Shown here piece after piece: positions 1 through 11,299 of a stretch of DNA of 64,000 nt; position 1 is the stretch's first letter, and every line of letters starts with the position of its first letter. Made by a program: the position numbers and the translations under genes. Where the stretch lies: NCBI RefSeq assembly GCF_946479275.1, contig NZ_CAMLFE010000004.1:248001-312000 (forward strand), read 5' to 3'. Under the pieces are notes generated by a model that saw only the letters and a list, made by a program, of their open reading frames with translations, had not been told where the DNA came from and searched no databases. The DNA comes from an uncultured Bartonella sp. Its GTDB lineage: Bacteria > Pseudomonadota > Alphaproteobacteria > Rhizobiales > Rhizobiaceae.

Positions 1-793
1 TGGCGTTCGTCGTGCGACACTTTTATCCGATGGTAGTCCGGTTGAAATCGGTTCGATCGAAAAAATGTCGAAGTCGAAGAAAAACGTTGTCGATCCGGAC
101 GATATTATTTCCTCCTATGGTGCTGATACCGCTCGGCTTTTCATGCTTTCCGATTCCCCGCCCGAACGCGATGTTATCTGGACCGAAGCAGGTGCTGAAG
201 GTGCCCATCGTTTTGTGCAACGCGTCTGGCGTTTGATTTCATCAAGTGCCGAAATATTGGCACATGTCAAACCGCAAGCCGGAACCAAGGGTGCAGCACT
301 TGATATTTCCAAAGCGGCTCACCGCACACTTGCGAAAGTGGCAGATGATATTGAGAAGCTTGCTTTCAATCGTGCGGTGGCACGCCTTTACGAACTCGTC
401 AACAAGCTCGCTCCCGAGTTGCAAAATCTGGAACAGGCCGATGACGAAATGAAGGCTGCTTTGAGACAAGCACTGGATTTCTTCATCATTATGATTTCGC
501 CGATGACACCTCATCTTGCGGAAGAATGTCATGCTGCTTTGGGAGAGAAAAATCTGGTTGCCCAAATGTCGTGGCCGCACTACGATCCTGCTTTAATTGT
601 GGATAACGAGATAACTATCCCGATCCAGATTAACGGGAAAAAGCGTGGTGATTTGACAATTGCACGCAATGCGGATCAATCTACCATCGAAAAGGCTGTT
701 CTTGCCCTCGATTTTGTGCAATCAAATTTGGCAGGCAAGAAGCCGAAGAAAATTATCGTAGTTCCACAGAGGATCGTCAATGTTGTTGCCTGA
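1..793 (+). CDS. leuS: Leucyl-tRNA synthetase, C-terminal part (5' truncated by window edge)
   Basis: LeuRS charges tRNA-Leu in the cytoplasm. The reading frame is open from base 2 and continues upstream of the ORF-track start at 65, so the ATG at 65 is internal. That methionine is the M of the class I KMSKS signature ([14 protein letters not shown]), which binds ATP in the catalytic domain. After it come the expected [15 protein letters not shown] segment, the helical anticodon-binding domain, and a C-terminal domain ending in [15 protein letters not shown]. The stop overlaps the next gene, lptE, by 14 bp, which suggests co-transcription. The N-terminal half, including the editing domain, lies outside the window. 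Identity is very secure. Confidence 0.97.
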   Translation, partial: GVRRATLLSDGSPVEIGSIEKMSKSKKNVVDPDDIISSYGADTARLFMLSDSPPERDVIWTEAGAEGAHRFVQRVWRLISSSAEILAHVKPQAGTKGAALDISKAAHRTLAKVADDIEKLAFNRAVARLYELVNKLAPELQNLEQADDEMKAALRQALDFFIIMISPMTPHLAEECHAALGEKNLVAQMSWPHYDPALIVDNEITIPIQINGKKRGDLTIARNADQSTIEKAVLALDFVQSNLAGKKPKKIIVVPQRIVNVVA

Positions 794-1355
794 CCATATT
801 CTGAATAGCATCAGACCCATAACAACTGCTGTACTATTGGGGACAACGCTCGCCATATCGGCCTGCACCGTTCAGCCTCTTTATCACGGGGACTCGAACG
901 GAGCTGCGCAAATGAATGTTTCGCCGTCCATTCGTTCGAAATTGTCAGGTGTTGTGATTGACGCGCCGACCGACCGGTTTAACCAGTTGGTTCGTAACCG
1001 GTTGATTTTCTTGTTGAATGGTGGTGCAGGAGAGCCTTCCGCTCCAACCTATCAGCTATCACTCGGCACAAGTTTCAGTATTCGTACTGCAGTCCAGATG
1101 GATATCGGCGATTCGACCGATCGTACGGGCCGTGCATCTGCTGGTGCCGTTGATGGTCGTTCGACTTATGTCTTGAAAGATATGAAAAATAATCCTCTCG
1201 CACGGCGGACACGTACAGTCACCGCTTCGTTCGATCGTCCTCGTCAGGAATATGCAAACTTGCAAGCTGAAGAGGATGCCAAGAAACGTGCAGCAGAAGA
1301 GTTGGCCGAGCAAATCTTCCTGTCTTTGGCTCAGGATATGTCGAAGTTGAAATGA
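780..1355 (+). CDS. lptE: LPS-assembly lipoprotein LptE
   Basis: LptE is the outer-membrane lipoprotein that plugs LptD and helps insert lipopolysaccharide into the outer leaflet. The 191-residue product has a hydrophobic signal and a lipobox ISAC with the lipidated Cys at residue 29. The rest is a polar periplasmic domain ([23 protein letters not shown]) ending in an Ala/Glu-rich helix. The gene starts inside the end of leuS, the usual leuS-lptE pairing. In many Rhizobiales holA follows, but here a strong terminator comes about 7 bp after the stop and no holA is seen. The LptE name rests on lipobox, length and neighbour, because LptE sequences are poorly conserved. Confidence 0.85.
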   Translation: MLLPDHILNSIRPITTAVLLGTTLAISACTVQPLYHGDSNGAAQMNVSPSIRSKLSGVVIDAPTDRFNQLVRNRLIFLLNGGAGEPSAPTYQLSLGTSFSIRTAVQMDIGDSTDRTGRASAGAVDGRSTYVLKDMKNNPLARRTRTVTASFDRPRQEYANLQAEEDAKKRAAEELAEQIFLSLAQDMSKLK

Positions 1356-1361
1356 TTCGTT

Positions 1362-1397
1362 ATTCCGGCAGGGTTAAAACGCTGCCGGAATTTTTTT
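1362..1397 (+). terminator. Rho-independent terminator after lptE
   Basis: A perfect 9-bp stem TTCCGGCAG/CTGCCGGAA with a 10-nt loop is followed at once by a run of seven T. It lies just past the lptE stop and closes the leuS-lptE transcript. Confidence 0.9.
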
Positions 1398-2105
1398 AAA
1401 AAATCTGCTGTTAGGTTTTTTAAAACCTTGTTGTCGTATGAAGTTCTCAGGTTTTTATGCGGCAATGAGAGCTAAAGCTATTTTATTGCGTTCAATCGGG
1501 TAGCTTCCGGTCTCTTTCCGTATTGTTAAATCTTTCCGTTAAAAGCCATTGAAGAAATTCGCAAACTGGTTTTTGCTCACTCCTGCAATAAAAGAATTGG
1601 TCACATCAATTGCGCGGACGTCGCATCCCTGTCAAAATGCCTGTTGTTTATTTTGACCAAGATTCGTTCGTAAAAAGAGTGATCAAATAAAGCAGGATCA
1701 TCAATGATATACGTTCTTGAGTTGACTATTTGACATGGCATGATTTTCGCCCCATCCGCGTCCATTATTTTATGTGCGGCATGACTAAATTGTTCGGATA
1801 ACGAACTTGAATTTTTAAGTTGTTTCAAACATGCAGTTACAGTTTGGTTCAATTGTATGTCTGTTTTTAAAAAGTAAATAAAAAAGAACGTTGTTTAATT
1901 GAAAAAAATTCTTTGAACGTGATGTCAAATAATGAATTATTATTTTTATTAAAAACCAGAATTTTATCTATCTAAAATAGATTTCCTAAATGATTTAATT
2001 ATGAAAAACATAAAAATAAAAGCGGTAAAAGAAGTTATATTTTATTTACCGCTTTCATTAATCGATGCTTTAATTCAATTATTGACCGTTTTTATTGTAA
2101 TATAT
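1398..2105. other. Gene-poor interval between lptE and tal
   Basis: About 700 bp without a supported gene. The part from about 1850 to 2100 is strongly AT-rich. On the minus strand 1601-1852 is an 83-codon frame that begins at a TTG with no visible ribosome-binding site. Its translation (for example DADGAKIMPCQIVNSRTYI) looks partly protein-like, but I recognise no family, so it could be a remnant. The ORF at 2001-2189 mostly overlaps tal and is a shadow. Confidence 0.5.
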
Positions 2106-2759
2106 TTAGGCAATGGTCTGGCCGGTTTTTTCCCAGTCTTTCATGAAAATTTCAAGCCCTTTATCCGTAAGCGGATGTTTTACCAGTAATTTCATGATCG
2201 AAGGCGGGATTGTTGCAACATCGGCGCCGATAAGGGCAGCTTCCTTGACATGATTGACTGTACGGATAGAGGCAGCGAGAATTTGGGTCTTGAAGTCATA
2301 ATTGTCAAAAATTGTCCGGATTTCACCAATAAGGTCCATGCCGTTCAATCCGATATCATCAAGCCGTCCGATGAAGGGGGAAACGAATGTTGCACCGGCT
2401 TTTGCCGCAAGCAATGCCTGATTGGCGGAAAAACACAACGTCATATTGGTTTTCAACCCCTTGGCGGAAAGAGCTTTACAAGCTTTCAATCCGTCAAATG
2501 TCAGGGGGAGTTTAATACAGATATTGTCGGCGACTTTTGCCAATATTTGCGCCTGTTTCATCATTCCGTCGAAATCGGCAGCGGTAACTTCCGCTGAAAC
2601 AGGGCCGTCTACGAGCGCACAAATTTCTTTCGTTACCTCGATGATATCACGTCCGGATTTCAATATAAGAGATGGGTTGGTTGTTACACCATCAACAAGA
2701 CCCAAATTGTTAAGTTCCGAAATTTCCTCAATAATAGCAGTATCAACAAAAAATTTCAT
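2106..2759 (-). CDS. tal: Transaldolase / fructose-6-phosphate aldolase family (TalC-MipB type)
   Basis: This is a small (217 aa) class I aldolase of the pentose phosphate pathway, likely moving a dihydroxyacetone unit between sugar phosphates. It opens with MKFFVDTA, has the family motif DGVTTNPSL, and carries the Schiff-base lysine at about residue 83 in [16 protein letters not shown] and ILAASIR follow as expected for the phosphate-binding strands. The upstream sequence reads GGGAGCTAACCC-ATG, a good ribosome-binding site. It is divergent from priA. Family members act as true transaldolases or as fructose-6-phosphate aldolases, and sequence alone does not decide. The window also holds transketolase, its pathway partner, at 45.4 kb. 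Confidence 0.93.
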   Translation of the reverse strand: MKFFVDTAIIEEISELNNLGLVDGVTTNPSLILKSGRDIIEVTKEICALVDGPVSAEVTAADFDGMMKQAQILAKVADNICIKLPLTFDGLKACKALSAKGLKTNMTLCFSANQALLAAKAGATFVSPFIGRLDDIGLNGMDLIGEIRTIFDNYDFKTQILAASIRTVNHVKEAALIGADVATIPPSIMKLLVKHPLTDKGLEIFMKDWEKTGQTIA

Positions 2760-2856
2760 GGGTTAGCTCCCGAGCTTTCTTATGCGGCCTGATATTTGGC
2801 GATTTGCTGTGATTTTCTTGTTATGGTCCATTGTTTTATGCAAAAGCAAGTCCAAC

Positions 2857-5061
2857 ATGACGCAAGCGATGACAAAAACCGAATCAAAGACACCAAAAAC
2901 CGTTTCAGTGTTGGTACCGATGCCGGCAGAAACAGCCTATAGTTATTCTGTGCCGGATGATATGGATGTCAAAGTCGGTTCGATCGTGCGTGTGCCTTTG
3001 GGGCCGCGACAAGTTGCCGGTCTCGTTACCAACGAGGCAAACAGCGATAACAAAGTATCGGTTAAAAAATTACGGCCGATTTCCGAATTGTTCGATTGTC
3101 CGCGATTGCCGGCAGACATGATGCGTTTTATCCATTTTGTCTCCGACTACACCCTTTCGCCTCCCGGAATGGTGGCTCGTATGGCTTTGCGCGTTCCTGC
3201 GGCATTTGATCCCGAACCGGCCATTCCAGGGTTGCGTTTTTGTGGTGGCAAAGTCGAAAAAATGACGGCTGCGCGCAAACGTGTTCTCGAACTTGCACAA
3301 AATGGTCTGGCCTGGACAAAATCGGGGCTTGCCCACGCGGCGGGAACATCGACAAGTGTTGTCGAAGGATTGAAAAATTCCGGTGTATTCGAAGAGATAG
3401 AAATGCCGCCACCACCTGTCGTCGCGCTCCCCGATCCGGACTATTCAAACCCGACACTCGAGAAAGCACAAAAGCTTGCCGCCGATACGCTGATAAAAGC
3501 CGTTGACGGAGATTGTTTTAAAGTTTTGTTGCTTGATGGCGTTACCGGTTCGGGCAAAACGGAGGTCTATTTTGAAGCTGTCGCGCAAGCCCTTAAAAAA
3601 GGCAAACAAGTTCTTATTCTTTTGCCCGAAATAGCGTTGACGCAGCAGTTTCTGGATAGATTTGAAAGTCGTTTCGGTGCGCCGCCTGCCGAATGGCATT
3701 CCGATCTTACGCCTAAACAGCGCGAACATGTCTGGCGACAGGTCATTGAAAAACGCGTGCAGGTTGTTGCAGGAGCGCGGTCTGCCCTGTTTCTTCCCTT
3801 TGAAAATCTGGGACTGATTATTGTCGATGAAGAACATGATACTGCCTATAAACAGGAAGACCGTGTTTTTTATAATGCGCGTGATATGGCCGTGGCACGT
3901 GGCTCGTTTGGCGGTTTTCCGGTTGTTTTATCCTCTGCAACCCCTTCTGTAGAAAGCAAAGTCAATGCTCTTCAGGGGCGCTATCTAGCGGTCCATCTTC
4001 CGTCCCGTTTCAAGCAGGCAGCTATGCCGGATTTGCGCGCTATCGATATGCGCAAAAACGCTCCTCCCTCAGGCAGATTCTTGTCACCACCACTTGAACT
4101 TGCCATGCGCGAGGTACTTGATCGCAAAGAACAGGCGCTGATATTTCTTAATCGCCGTGGCTATGCACCTTTGACTTTATGCCGCGTTTGCGGACACCGG
4201 TTCCAATGTCCGAACTGCTCAAGCTGGCTGGTGGAACATCGCTTTCGCGGCCAGCTTATGTGCCATCATTGCGGCTATCATGAACCGATACCTGAAGCTT
4301 GCCCCGAATGCGGAACACTCGATCATCTGGTTGCCTGCGGGCCGGGTGTTGAAAGGATAGCCGAAGAAACATTGAAGCTATTTCCCGAGGCACGCATTCT
4401 CGTTTTGTCGACCGATCTGGTTGGCGGCGTCAAAAGATTAAGACTCGAGCTTGAAGCAATTTCAAAAGGCGAAGTTGATATTGTTATCGGAACACAACTC
4501 GTTGCCAAAGGCCACCATTTTCCGGGTATTTCACTCGTCGGTGTTGTTGACGCGGATTTGGGACTTTCAAATGGCGACCCGCGCGCGGCCGAACGTACAT
4601 TCCAGTTGTTGTCTCAGGTTACCGGTCGCGCTGGTCGCACAGGGCTGAAAAGCCAGGGCTTGATACAAACCTATCAGCCCGATCACCCCGTTATGCAAGC
4701 CATTATTTCGGGGGATAGCGAAGCTTTTTATAAAAGAGAAATTGACGAGCGGGCACGCCACAATCTTCCGCCTTTTGGACGTCTTGCAGCCCTTATTGTT
4801 TCATCAGAAACCCGCAGTGACGCTGAAGCCCATGCACGTGCATTGCGTCAGGCTGCGCCATCAGCCGGTGAAATATCTGTTCTGGGGCCGGCTGAAGCGC
4901 CCTTGGCATTGGTTCGCGGAAGATACCGTTTCAGACTGCTTTTGCAGGGAAGCCGCCGCGCCGATATGCAATCTTTTATTCGTGCGATGCTTGCTCGTGG
5001 TCCAAAAATTCGTGGTACAATACGGGTGCAGGTTGACATTGATCCGCAAAGTTTCATTTAA
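2857..5061 (+). CDS. priA: Primosomal protein N' (PriA helicase)
   Basis: PriA is a 3'-5' superfamily 2 helicase that recognises stalled forks and reloads the replisome. The ORF track begins at 2782, but its first 25 residues (MRPDIWRFAVIFLLW...) look like translated intergenic DNA. The ATG at 2857 (MTQAMTKTESK) or 2869 gives a normal PriA start just before the N-terminal DNA-binding domain (VSVLVPMPAETAYSYSVP). From 2857, the Walker A GVTGSGKT lies at about residues 228-235 and the DEEH box at about 324. The paired-Cys zinc module (CRVCG, CPNC, CHHC, CPECG) starts at about residue 442. GTQLVAKGHHFP and the GRAGR arginine motif follow. Full length, about 734 aa. Confidence 0.95.
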   Translation: MTQAMTKTESKTPKTVSVLVPMPAETAYSYSVPDDMDVKVGSIVRVPLGPRQVAGLVTNEANSDNKVSVKKLRPISELFDCPRLPADMMRFIHFVSDYTLSPPGMVARMALRVPAAFDPEPAIPGLRFCGGKVEKMTAARKRVLELAQNGLAWTKSGLAHAAGTSTSVVEGLKNSGVFEEIEMPPPPVVALPDPDYSNPTLEKAQKLAADTLIKAVDGDCFKVLLLDGVTGSGKTEVYFEAVAQALKKGKQVLILLPEIALTQQFLDRFESRFGAPPAEWHSDLTPKQREHVWRQVIEKRVQVVAGARSALFLPFENLGLIIVDEEHDTAYKQEDRVFYNARDMAVARGSFGGFPVVLSSATPSVESKVNALQGRYLAVHLPSRFKQAAMPDLRAIDMRKNAPPSGRFLSPPLELAMREVLDRKEQALIFLNRRGYAPLTLCRVCGHRFQCPNCSSWLVEHRFRGQLMCHHCGYHEPIPEACPECGTLDHLVACGPGVERIAEETLKLFPEARILVLSTDLVGGVKRLRLELEAISKGEVDIVIGTQLVAKGHHFPGISLVGVVDADLGLSNGDPRAAERTFQLLSQVTGRAGRTGLKSQGLIQTYQPDHPVMQAIISGDSEAFYKREIDERARHNLPPFGRLAALIVSSETRSDAEAHARALRQAAPSAGEISVLGPAEAPLALVRGRYRFRLLLQGSRRADMQSFIRAMLARGPKIRGTIRVQVDIDPQSFI

Positions 5062-5154
5062 TACTCTTGCTTTTGACTTGAAGTAACGAAATGGTGTCGG
5101 TTGGAAAAATTTTAAGCTGATGCGTTGGCAAATCGTATCCAGAGGATCGTAACG

Positions 5155-5793
5155 ATGCGTTTTTTATTGGTGTTATCGGCGTTGTTGTTTTCGATAAGTC
5201 CGGTTTTTTCTCAATCCGTTTCCGAAGTTATCGGCCATGATAGCCAGAACAACAAAAAAAGTGCTGATGTTACGGTTTTTGTTTTTGCCTATAGTCTGCT
5301 CAAAGAATCCGACAAAATGTTTATGCCGATGATTGATGAACCGGCTAACAGCATGATGAAGGTCTGTAAAAAACCGACAGTCAAGGCCAGACAATGGGTC
5401 TATATGAATATTGTCCAGCAATATGATCATATTCTTAAAGAGGTTTATCAGCTCGAGAAGGGATTGAGCATCAATGGAAAAGCTGAACCGGGTCCGGCTG
5501 CAAGCCGTATGACAACAACCTTGAGCCAACGTCGCGATATGATGGAAACGGCGCGTGCTCTTGATCTTTCTGCCGAAGTGGTGGAGGTACGCATGGAAGC
5601 CAATGACGCGTTGATGGATAAGGCATTGATCGAAACCGGAGATACAGTCGCTTCTTCGGCATTTGATACTTTCAAGGAAACCAATACCGCAAAAATAAAA
5701 TCCGTGCCTCAGGATATCGAGAAGATGTTGCAAGATAATTGCCTGAAAGATCCGGGTGGAGAAGAAAATTTTATAACCTCTCCTGCCCAATAA
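5155..5793 (+). CDS. Exported protein of unknown function
   Basis: I do not recognise a family. The 212-residue product begins with a clear Sec signal peptide (MRFLLVLSALLFSISPVFS) cleaved near residue 20, so it is probably periplasmic. The body is mainly helical and charged, with two or three Cys (VCKKP, DNCLKD). The track start at 5125 is a TTG. The ATG at 5155 is preferred because AGAGGA lies 8 bp upstream and the signal peptide begins there. It lies about 90 bp after priA on the same strand and could be read through from it, though no functional link is evident. Confidence 0.75.
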   Translation: MRFLLVLSALLFSISPVFSQSVSEVIGHDSQNNKKSADVTVFVFAYSLLKESDKMFMPMIDEPANSMMKVCKKPTVKARQWVYMNIVQQYDHILKEVYQLEKGLSINGKAEPGPAASRMTTTLSQRRDMMETARALDLSAEVVEVRMEANDALMDKALIETGDTVASSAFDTFKETNTAKIKSVPQDIEKMLQDNCLKDPGGEENFITSPAQ

Positions 5794-5902
5794 TATCGTT
5801 CCTATTTTCTTTTGCGGTAAAGCATGCATATAGAATTATGATACGTGCGCTTTCTTAACGCATGCAGAATTCGGCCTTTAGAGGATTTGACGGTAGGTAA
5901 TC

Positions 5903-6295
5903 ATGATTGAATTTTACTTTCCCCAAAGTTGTGGAGAATGGCTTGCGTGGCTCGTGGCGTGGGGGTTCGTGTTTATCGGCATATTCTATCTTTTCTGGCC
6001 GAAAGTCGCGATGCGTATGTTCTGGACCTATCCGCAACAAGAATCAGCGTCATTGCTTGCAGCAGTACGGGGAAATATGGGTGGCGTTCCGCTAGGAATA
6101 GGAATCGGCTATTTGCTGTTTGCACAACCTTTTTTAGCCGTTGCGTTATTTTTGGCAGCATTTTTCGCTCTCGTCGGGAGGCTTGCTTCATTTATAATTG
6201 ACAAAAGCTTTTCCGGCTTTAATGTCATTGCGCTATTAATCGAAATAGTGTTTTCAATAGCTAGTTTTGTTTATGCTTTCGGTTTTGTAGCTTAA
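5903..6295 (+). CDS. Small four-helix inner-membrane protein (DUF4345-like)
   Basis: The 130-residue product is almost entirely hydrophobic, with about four predicted membrane helices: LAWLVAWGFVFIGIFYLFW, VPLGIGIGYLLFA, FLAVALFLAAFFALVG and IALLIEIVFSIASFVYAF. Size, helix count and the aromatic FYLFWPK after helix 1 resemble the DUF4345 family, but the match is from memory and uncertain. Start at ATG 5903 with a weak GTAGGTAA just upstream. It stands alone between the exported protein and the atp operon promoter region. Function unknown. Confidence 0.65.
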   Translation: MIEFYFPQSCGEWLAWLVAWGFVFIGIFYLFWPKVAMRMFWTYPQQESASLLAAVRGNMGGVPLGIGIGYLLFAQPFLAVALFLAAFFALVGRLASFIIDKSFSGFNVIALLIEIVFSIASFVYAFGFVA

Positions 6296-6342
6296 ATATT
6301 AAAAAAATAAGGCATAGTTTTAAAAAGCAGCCTGTTGCGGTG

Positions 6343-6376
6343 TTGCGAGTCGCAATTGTGTATGCTAGATGCCTAT
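6343..6376. promoter_or_regulatory. Palindrome and possible promoter upstream of the atp operon
   Basis: The perfect palindrome TTGCGA-G-TCGCAA (6343-6355) lies about 140 bp upstream of atpH. TTGCGA could also serve as a -35 box, with CTAGAT about 16 bp downstream as a -10 box in the loose alphaproteobacterial style. This is a candidate operator overlapping a promoter, inferred only from symmetry and position. Confidence 0.35.
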
Positions 6377-6491
6377 CAACTTTTAATATTTAAATAGCGG
6401 TTATATACCGGCAACGTAAAAAGTTATCTGGCATTATCGAGTTGGCGGGTTTTTCAAGTCAACTCGCTGCTAAGGGGAAAGACAGGATAGA

Positions 6492-7067
6492 GTGTCAAAA
6501 TCGTCTTCGCTAACATCTGCAGTAGCCGAGCGTTATGCTACATCACTTTTTGATCTGGCACATGAATCCAAGTGTGTCGATGCAGTAGAAAAAGAACTGT
6601 CTTCATGTCTTTCATCAATCGAATCAAATAGCGATTTGAAACGTCTGGTTTTCAGCCCCGTTTTTTCGTCAGTCGAACAGGAAAAAGCGGTAGCTGCTTT
6701 ATGTAAAGAAGCAGGAATGGGCAAAAATACCGCCAGCCGTTACGTCGCCAATTTTTTATGTGTTGTTGCATCGAACAGGCGGCTTTTTTTATTGCCGGCT
6801 ATTGTTTCTGCTTTTCATCTTCTGGCCGCTAAGTTGCGCGGGGAAATATCGGCGGAAGTTGTTTCGGCGCAGAAATTAACTTCAGCTCAGGAAAAAGAGC
6901 TGAAAGCAACACTGAAAGCAGTGGCAGGTAAAGATGTCAGCCTGCGTACAACTGTCAATCCGGATATATTGGGTGGCCTTATCGTCCGACTCGGTTCGCG
7001 TCAGATCGATACGTCACTGTCATCGAAATTGTCTTCGCTTAAGCTTGCACTGAAAGAGGTCGGCTGA
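6492..7067 (+). CDS. atpH: F1F0 ATP synthase subunit delta
   Basis: Delta is the peripheral-stalk subunit joining the F1 head to F0 subunit b on the cytoplasmic side of the inner membrane. At 191 aa it has normal length, with the family features [12 protein letters not shown] near the N terminus and the C-terminal [26 protein letters not shown]. Translation begins at a GTG preceded by GGGGAAAGACAGGATA. It is first in the atpHAGDC operon and overlaps atpA by one base (TGATG), which suggests coupled translation. As usual in Alphaproteobacteria, the F0 genes are not here. Confidence 0.96.
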   Translation: MSKSSSLTSAVAERYATSLFDLAHESKCVDAVEKELSSCLSSIESNSDLKRLVFSPVFSSVEQEKAVAALCKEAGMGKNTASRYVANFLCVVASNRRLFLLPAIVSAFHLLAAKLRGEISAEVVSAQKLTSAQEKELKATLKAVAGKDVSLRTTVNPDILGGLIVRLGSRQIDTSLSSKLSSLKLALKEVG

Positions 7068-8596
7068 TGGATATTAAACCGTCGGAAATATCTAAAATCC
7101 TGAAGAGTCAAATCGAAAATTTCGGTAAAGAAGCCGAAGTTTCCGAAGTTGGCCAGGTTCTGTCTGTGGGTGACGGTATCGCCCGTGTTTATGGCTTGGA
7201 TAATGTTCAGGCCGGTGAAATGGTTGAATTTCCCGGTGGTGTGCGTGGCATGGCGCTCAACCTCGAGAGAGATAATGTCGGTGTTGTTATTTTCGGCTCC
7301 GACCGTGATATTTGTGAAGGCGATACAGTCAAGCGTACAAAAACAATTGTTGATGTTCCCGTTGGTCCGGAACTTCTTGGTCGTGTTGTCGATGCTTTGG
7401 GCAACCCGATTGATGGCAAGGGCCCGATCAATGCCAAAGAACGTCGCCGTGTCGATGTGAAGGCACCAGGCATTATTCCACGTAAATCGGTTCATGAACC
7501 GATGTCGACAGGGCTTAAGGCCATCGACGCTCTCATTCCTATCGGGCGCGGACAGCGTGAATTGGTGATCGGTGACCGTCAGACAGGTAAGACTGCTATT
7601 CTGCTTGATACATTTCTCAATCAGAAGCCGGCACATGATCAGAATATTGAAAAAGACAAACTTTATTGTGTCTATGTCGCTGTCGGGCAAAAACGCTCGA
7701 CTGTTGCCCGCTTTGTAAAAGCATTGGAAGAGCGTGGTGCACTTGATTATTCGATCATCGTTGCTGCAACCGCTTCCGAACCGGCTCCTATGCAATTTAT
7801 TGCACCATTTGCCGGTTGTGCAATTGGCGAATATTTCCGTGACAACAGCATGCATGCTCTGATCGGCTATGACGACCTGTCGAAACAGGCGGTTGCCTAT
7901 CGTCAAATGTCATTGTTGCTTCGCCGTCCGCCGGGGCGTGAAGCTTATCCGGGCGATGTCTTCTATCTGCACTCCCGTTTGCTCGAACGCGCAGCCAAGA
8001 TGAATGATGCCCATGGTGCCGGATCGTTGACAGCACTTCCTGTAATTGAAACGCAGGCCAACGATGTTTCTGCATATATTCCGACCAATGTTATTTCGAT
8101 TACCGATGGTCAGATATTTCTGGAAACGAACTTGTTCTATCAAGGTATTCGTCCTGCAGTGAATGTCGGTTTGTCTGTTTCACGTGTCGGTTCTGCAGCC
8201 CAGATCAAGGCGATGAAACAGGTAGCAGGTTCGATCAAGGGTGAACTCGCACAATATCGCGAAATGGCAGCATTTGCCCAGTTCGGTTCCGATCTTGATG
8301 CTGCAACCCAGCGTCTGCTCAACCGTGGTGCGCGATTGACCGAGCTGTTGAAACAACCGCAATTCTCGCCATTGAAGACAGAAGAACAGGTTGCTGTTAT
8401 TTTTGCCGGTGTGAATGGTTATCTTGACAAGTTGGCAGTCAATCAGGTCAGCAAGTTCGAACACGGTCTTCTGGCGCTGATGCGGACCGATCACAAGGAT
8501 ATTCTTGACGGTATTCGTAAAGAGCAAAAATTGACGGATGAGCTTAAAAATAAACTGACAAGCGTTTTGCAAGCTTACTCCAAGAATTTTTCTTGA
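7067..8596 (+). CDS. atpA: F1F0 ATP synthase subunit alpha
   Basis: Alpha is the regulatory nucleotide-binding subunit of the F1 hexamer. The 509-residue protein is standard length. It has the beta-barrel domain ([22 protein letters not shown]), the P-loop GDRQTGKT at residues 169-176, and the family signature [17 protein letters not shown]. The C-terminal helical domain contains [13 protein letters not shown]. It is translationally coupled to atpH and 20 bp from atpG. Confidence 0.98.
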   Translation: MDIKPSEISKILKSQIENFGKEAEVSEVGQVLSVGDGIARVYGLDNVQAGEMVEFPGGVRGMALNLERDNVGVVIFGSDRDICEGDTVKRTKTIVDVPVGPELLGRVVDALGNPIDGKGPINAKERRRVDVKAPGIIPRKSVHEPMSTGLKAIDALIPIGRGQRELVIGDRQTGKTAILLDTFLNQKPAHDQNIEKDKLYCVYVAVGQKRSTVARFVKALEERGALDYSIIVAATASEPAPMQFIAPFAGCAIGEYFRDNSMHALIGYDDLSKQAVAYRQMSLLLRRPPGREAYPGDVFYLHSRLLERAAKMNDAHGAGSLTALPVIETQANDVSAYIPTNVISITDGQIFLETNLFYQGIRPAVNVGLSVSRVGSAAQIKAMKQVAGSIKGELAQYREMAAFAQFGSDLDAATQRLLNRGARLTELLKQPQFSPLKTEEQVAVIFAGVNGYLDKLAVNQVSKFEHGLLALMRTDHKDILDGIRKEQKLTDELKNKLTSVLQAYSKNFS

Positions 8597-8616
8597 CCTA
8601 ATGATGGGACGGTTTA

Positions 8617-9504
8617 ATGGCTTCGCTAAAAGATCTTAGAGATCGTATTGCCTCGGTTAAGGCGACGCAGAAAATTACCCGTGCGATGCAAATGGTCGCC
8701 GCGGCAAAGCTGCGTCGCGCCGAAGAGGCGGCAGAAGCAGCGCGTCCGTATGCGCAACGTATGGCCGCGGTGCTTGCCGATCTCGCTTCACATATTGGAG
8801 CAGAAGATGCGCCAAAACTGATGGCTGGGACCGGCAAAGACGACGTTCACCTTCTGATCGTTTGCACCGCGGAACGCGGTCTTTGTGGCGGGTTCAATTC
8901 CCAGATTGCCCGCCATGCGATAGAACATATCAAGCTGCTTCAGGTTCAGGGTAAAACGGTAAAAATTCTGACTGTGGGGAAAAAAGGTTTCGATATTTTG
9001 CACCGCGATTATGGTCGCTTTATTGTCGACCATGTAAGTTTGCGCGAAGCAAAGCACCTCAAATATTCGCACGCCAAGAATGTTGCTGATAAAGTTATCG
9101 AAATGTTCAAAAAAGGTGAATTTGACGTCTGCACATTGTTCTATTCCGAGTTTGTGTCGGTCATCAATCAGCAACCGACCTCGCAACAGCTCATTCCGGC
9201 TCCGAAAGATGAAGAGGATGAAGACATCCAGAACCAGAAAGTTGTTCCTGCTGTCTATTCTTATGAACCGGATGCAGCAACAATTCTGACTACGCTTATT
9301 CCCCGGAATATTGGAGTGCAAATTTTTCGGGCTCTATTAGAAAATGGAGCAGGTGAGATGGGCGCCAAGATGAGCGCGATGGATAATGCAACGCGAAACG
9401 CCGGTGAGATGATCAATAAACTGTCGGTCACATATAACCGTCAACGTCAGGCTCAGATCACGACAGAACTGATTGAAATTATTGCGGGCGCAGAAGCGCT
9501 CTAA
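8617..9504 (+). CDS. atpG: F1F0 ATP synthase subunit gamma
   Basis: Gamma is the rotating central shaft of F1. The 295-residue product begins with the conserved N-terminal coiled-coil helix ([35 protein letters not shown]). It contains [15 protein letters not shown] and ends with the C-terminal helix carrying the family signature ([20 protein letters not shown]). A lysine/glutamate-rich insert ([12 protein letters not shown]) is the only less conserved stretch. The gene sits between atpA and atpD with short spacers, in one transcript. Confidence 0.98.
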   Translation: MASLKDLRDRIASVKATQKITRAMQMVAAAKLRRAEEAAEAARPYAQRMAAVLADLASHIGAEDAPKLMAGTGKDDVHLLIVCTAERGLCGGFNSQIARHAIEHIKLLQVQGKTVKILTVGKKGFDILHRDYGRFIVDHVSLREAKHLKYSHAKNVADKVIEMFKKGEFDVCTLFYSEFVSVINQQPTSQQLIPAPKDEEDEDIQNQKVVPAVYSYEPDAATILTTLIPRNIGVQIFRALLENGAGEMGAKMSAMDNATRNAGEMINKLSVTYNRQRQAQITTELIEIIAGAEAL

Positions 9505-9516
9505 TATGGAAGGTAA

Positions 9517-11136
<1,620 letters not shown>

Positions 11137-11143
11137 TAAAGAT

Positions 11144-11178
11144 CGGTTCTGTCGCCTTTTATATTGGCGGCAGAACCG
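11144..11178 (+). terminator. 13-bp intercistronic hairpin between atpD and atpC
   Basis: CGGTTCTGTCGCC pairs with GGCGGCAGAACCG around a 9-nt loop, all 13 positions pairing with one G-U. Only TTT follows, so it is a weak terminator or an RNA-stability element. It lies 8 bp after the atpD stop and could set atpC below atpD. Hairpin seen; function inferred. Confidence 0.6.
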
Positions 11179-11299
11179 TTTGCGGTGCTTTGCCCGCGTG
11201 GGAAAATCTGTTTTTGCACTGCAAATACTTTGAAATCTTCTGGTCTTTAAGGACTTTGCGGATTTTACTGTTTGTCGTTAGGGTAAGGTGACGAAAGAT

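Noticed and set aside
1601-1852. 83-codon minus-strand ORF with partly protein-like translation.
   Set aside because: It starts at TTG with no ribosome-binding site, sits in AT-rich DNA and matches no family I know.
2782-2856. N-terminal 25 codons of the track's priA ORF, which look like a membrane segment.
   Set aside because: PriA is a soluble protein whose conserved domain begins after the ATG at 2857; the extension is promoter DNA read in frame.
7001-7906. A 301-codon minus-strand ORF opposite atpA.
   Set aside because: It lies wholly antisense to atpH/atpA and is a codon-bias shadow of the real gene.
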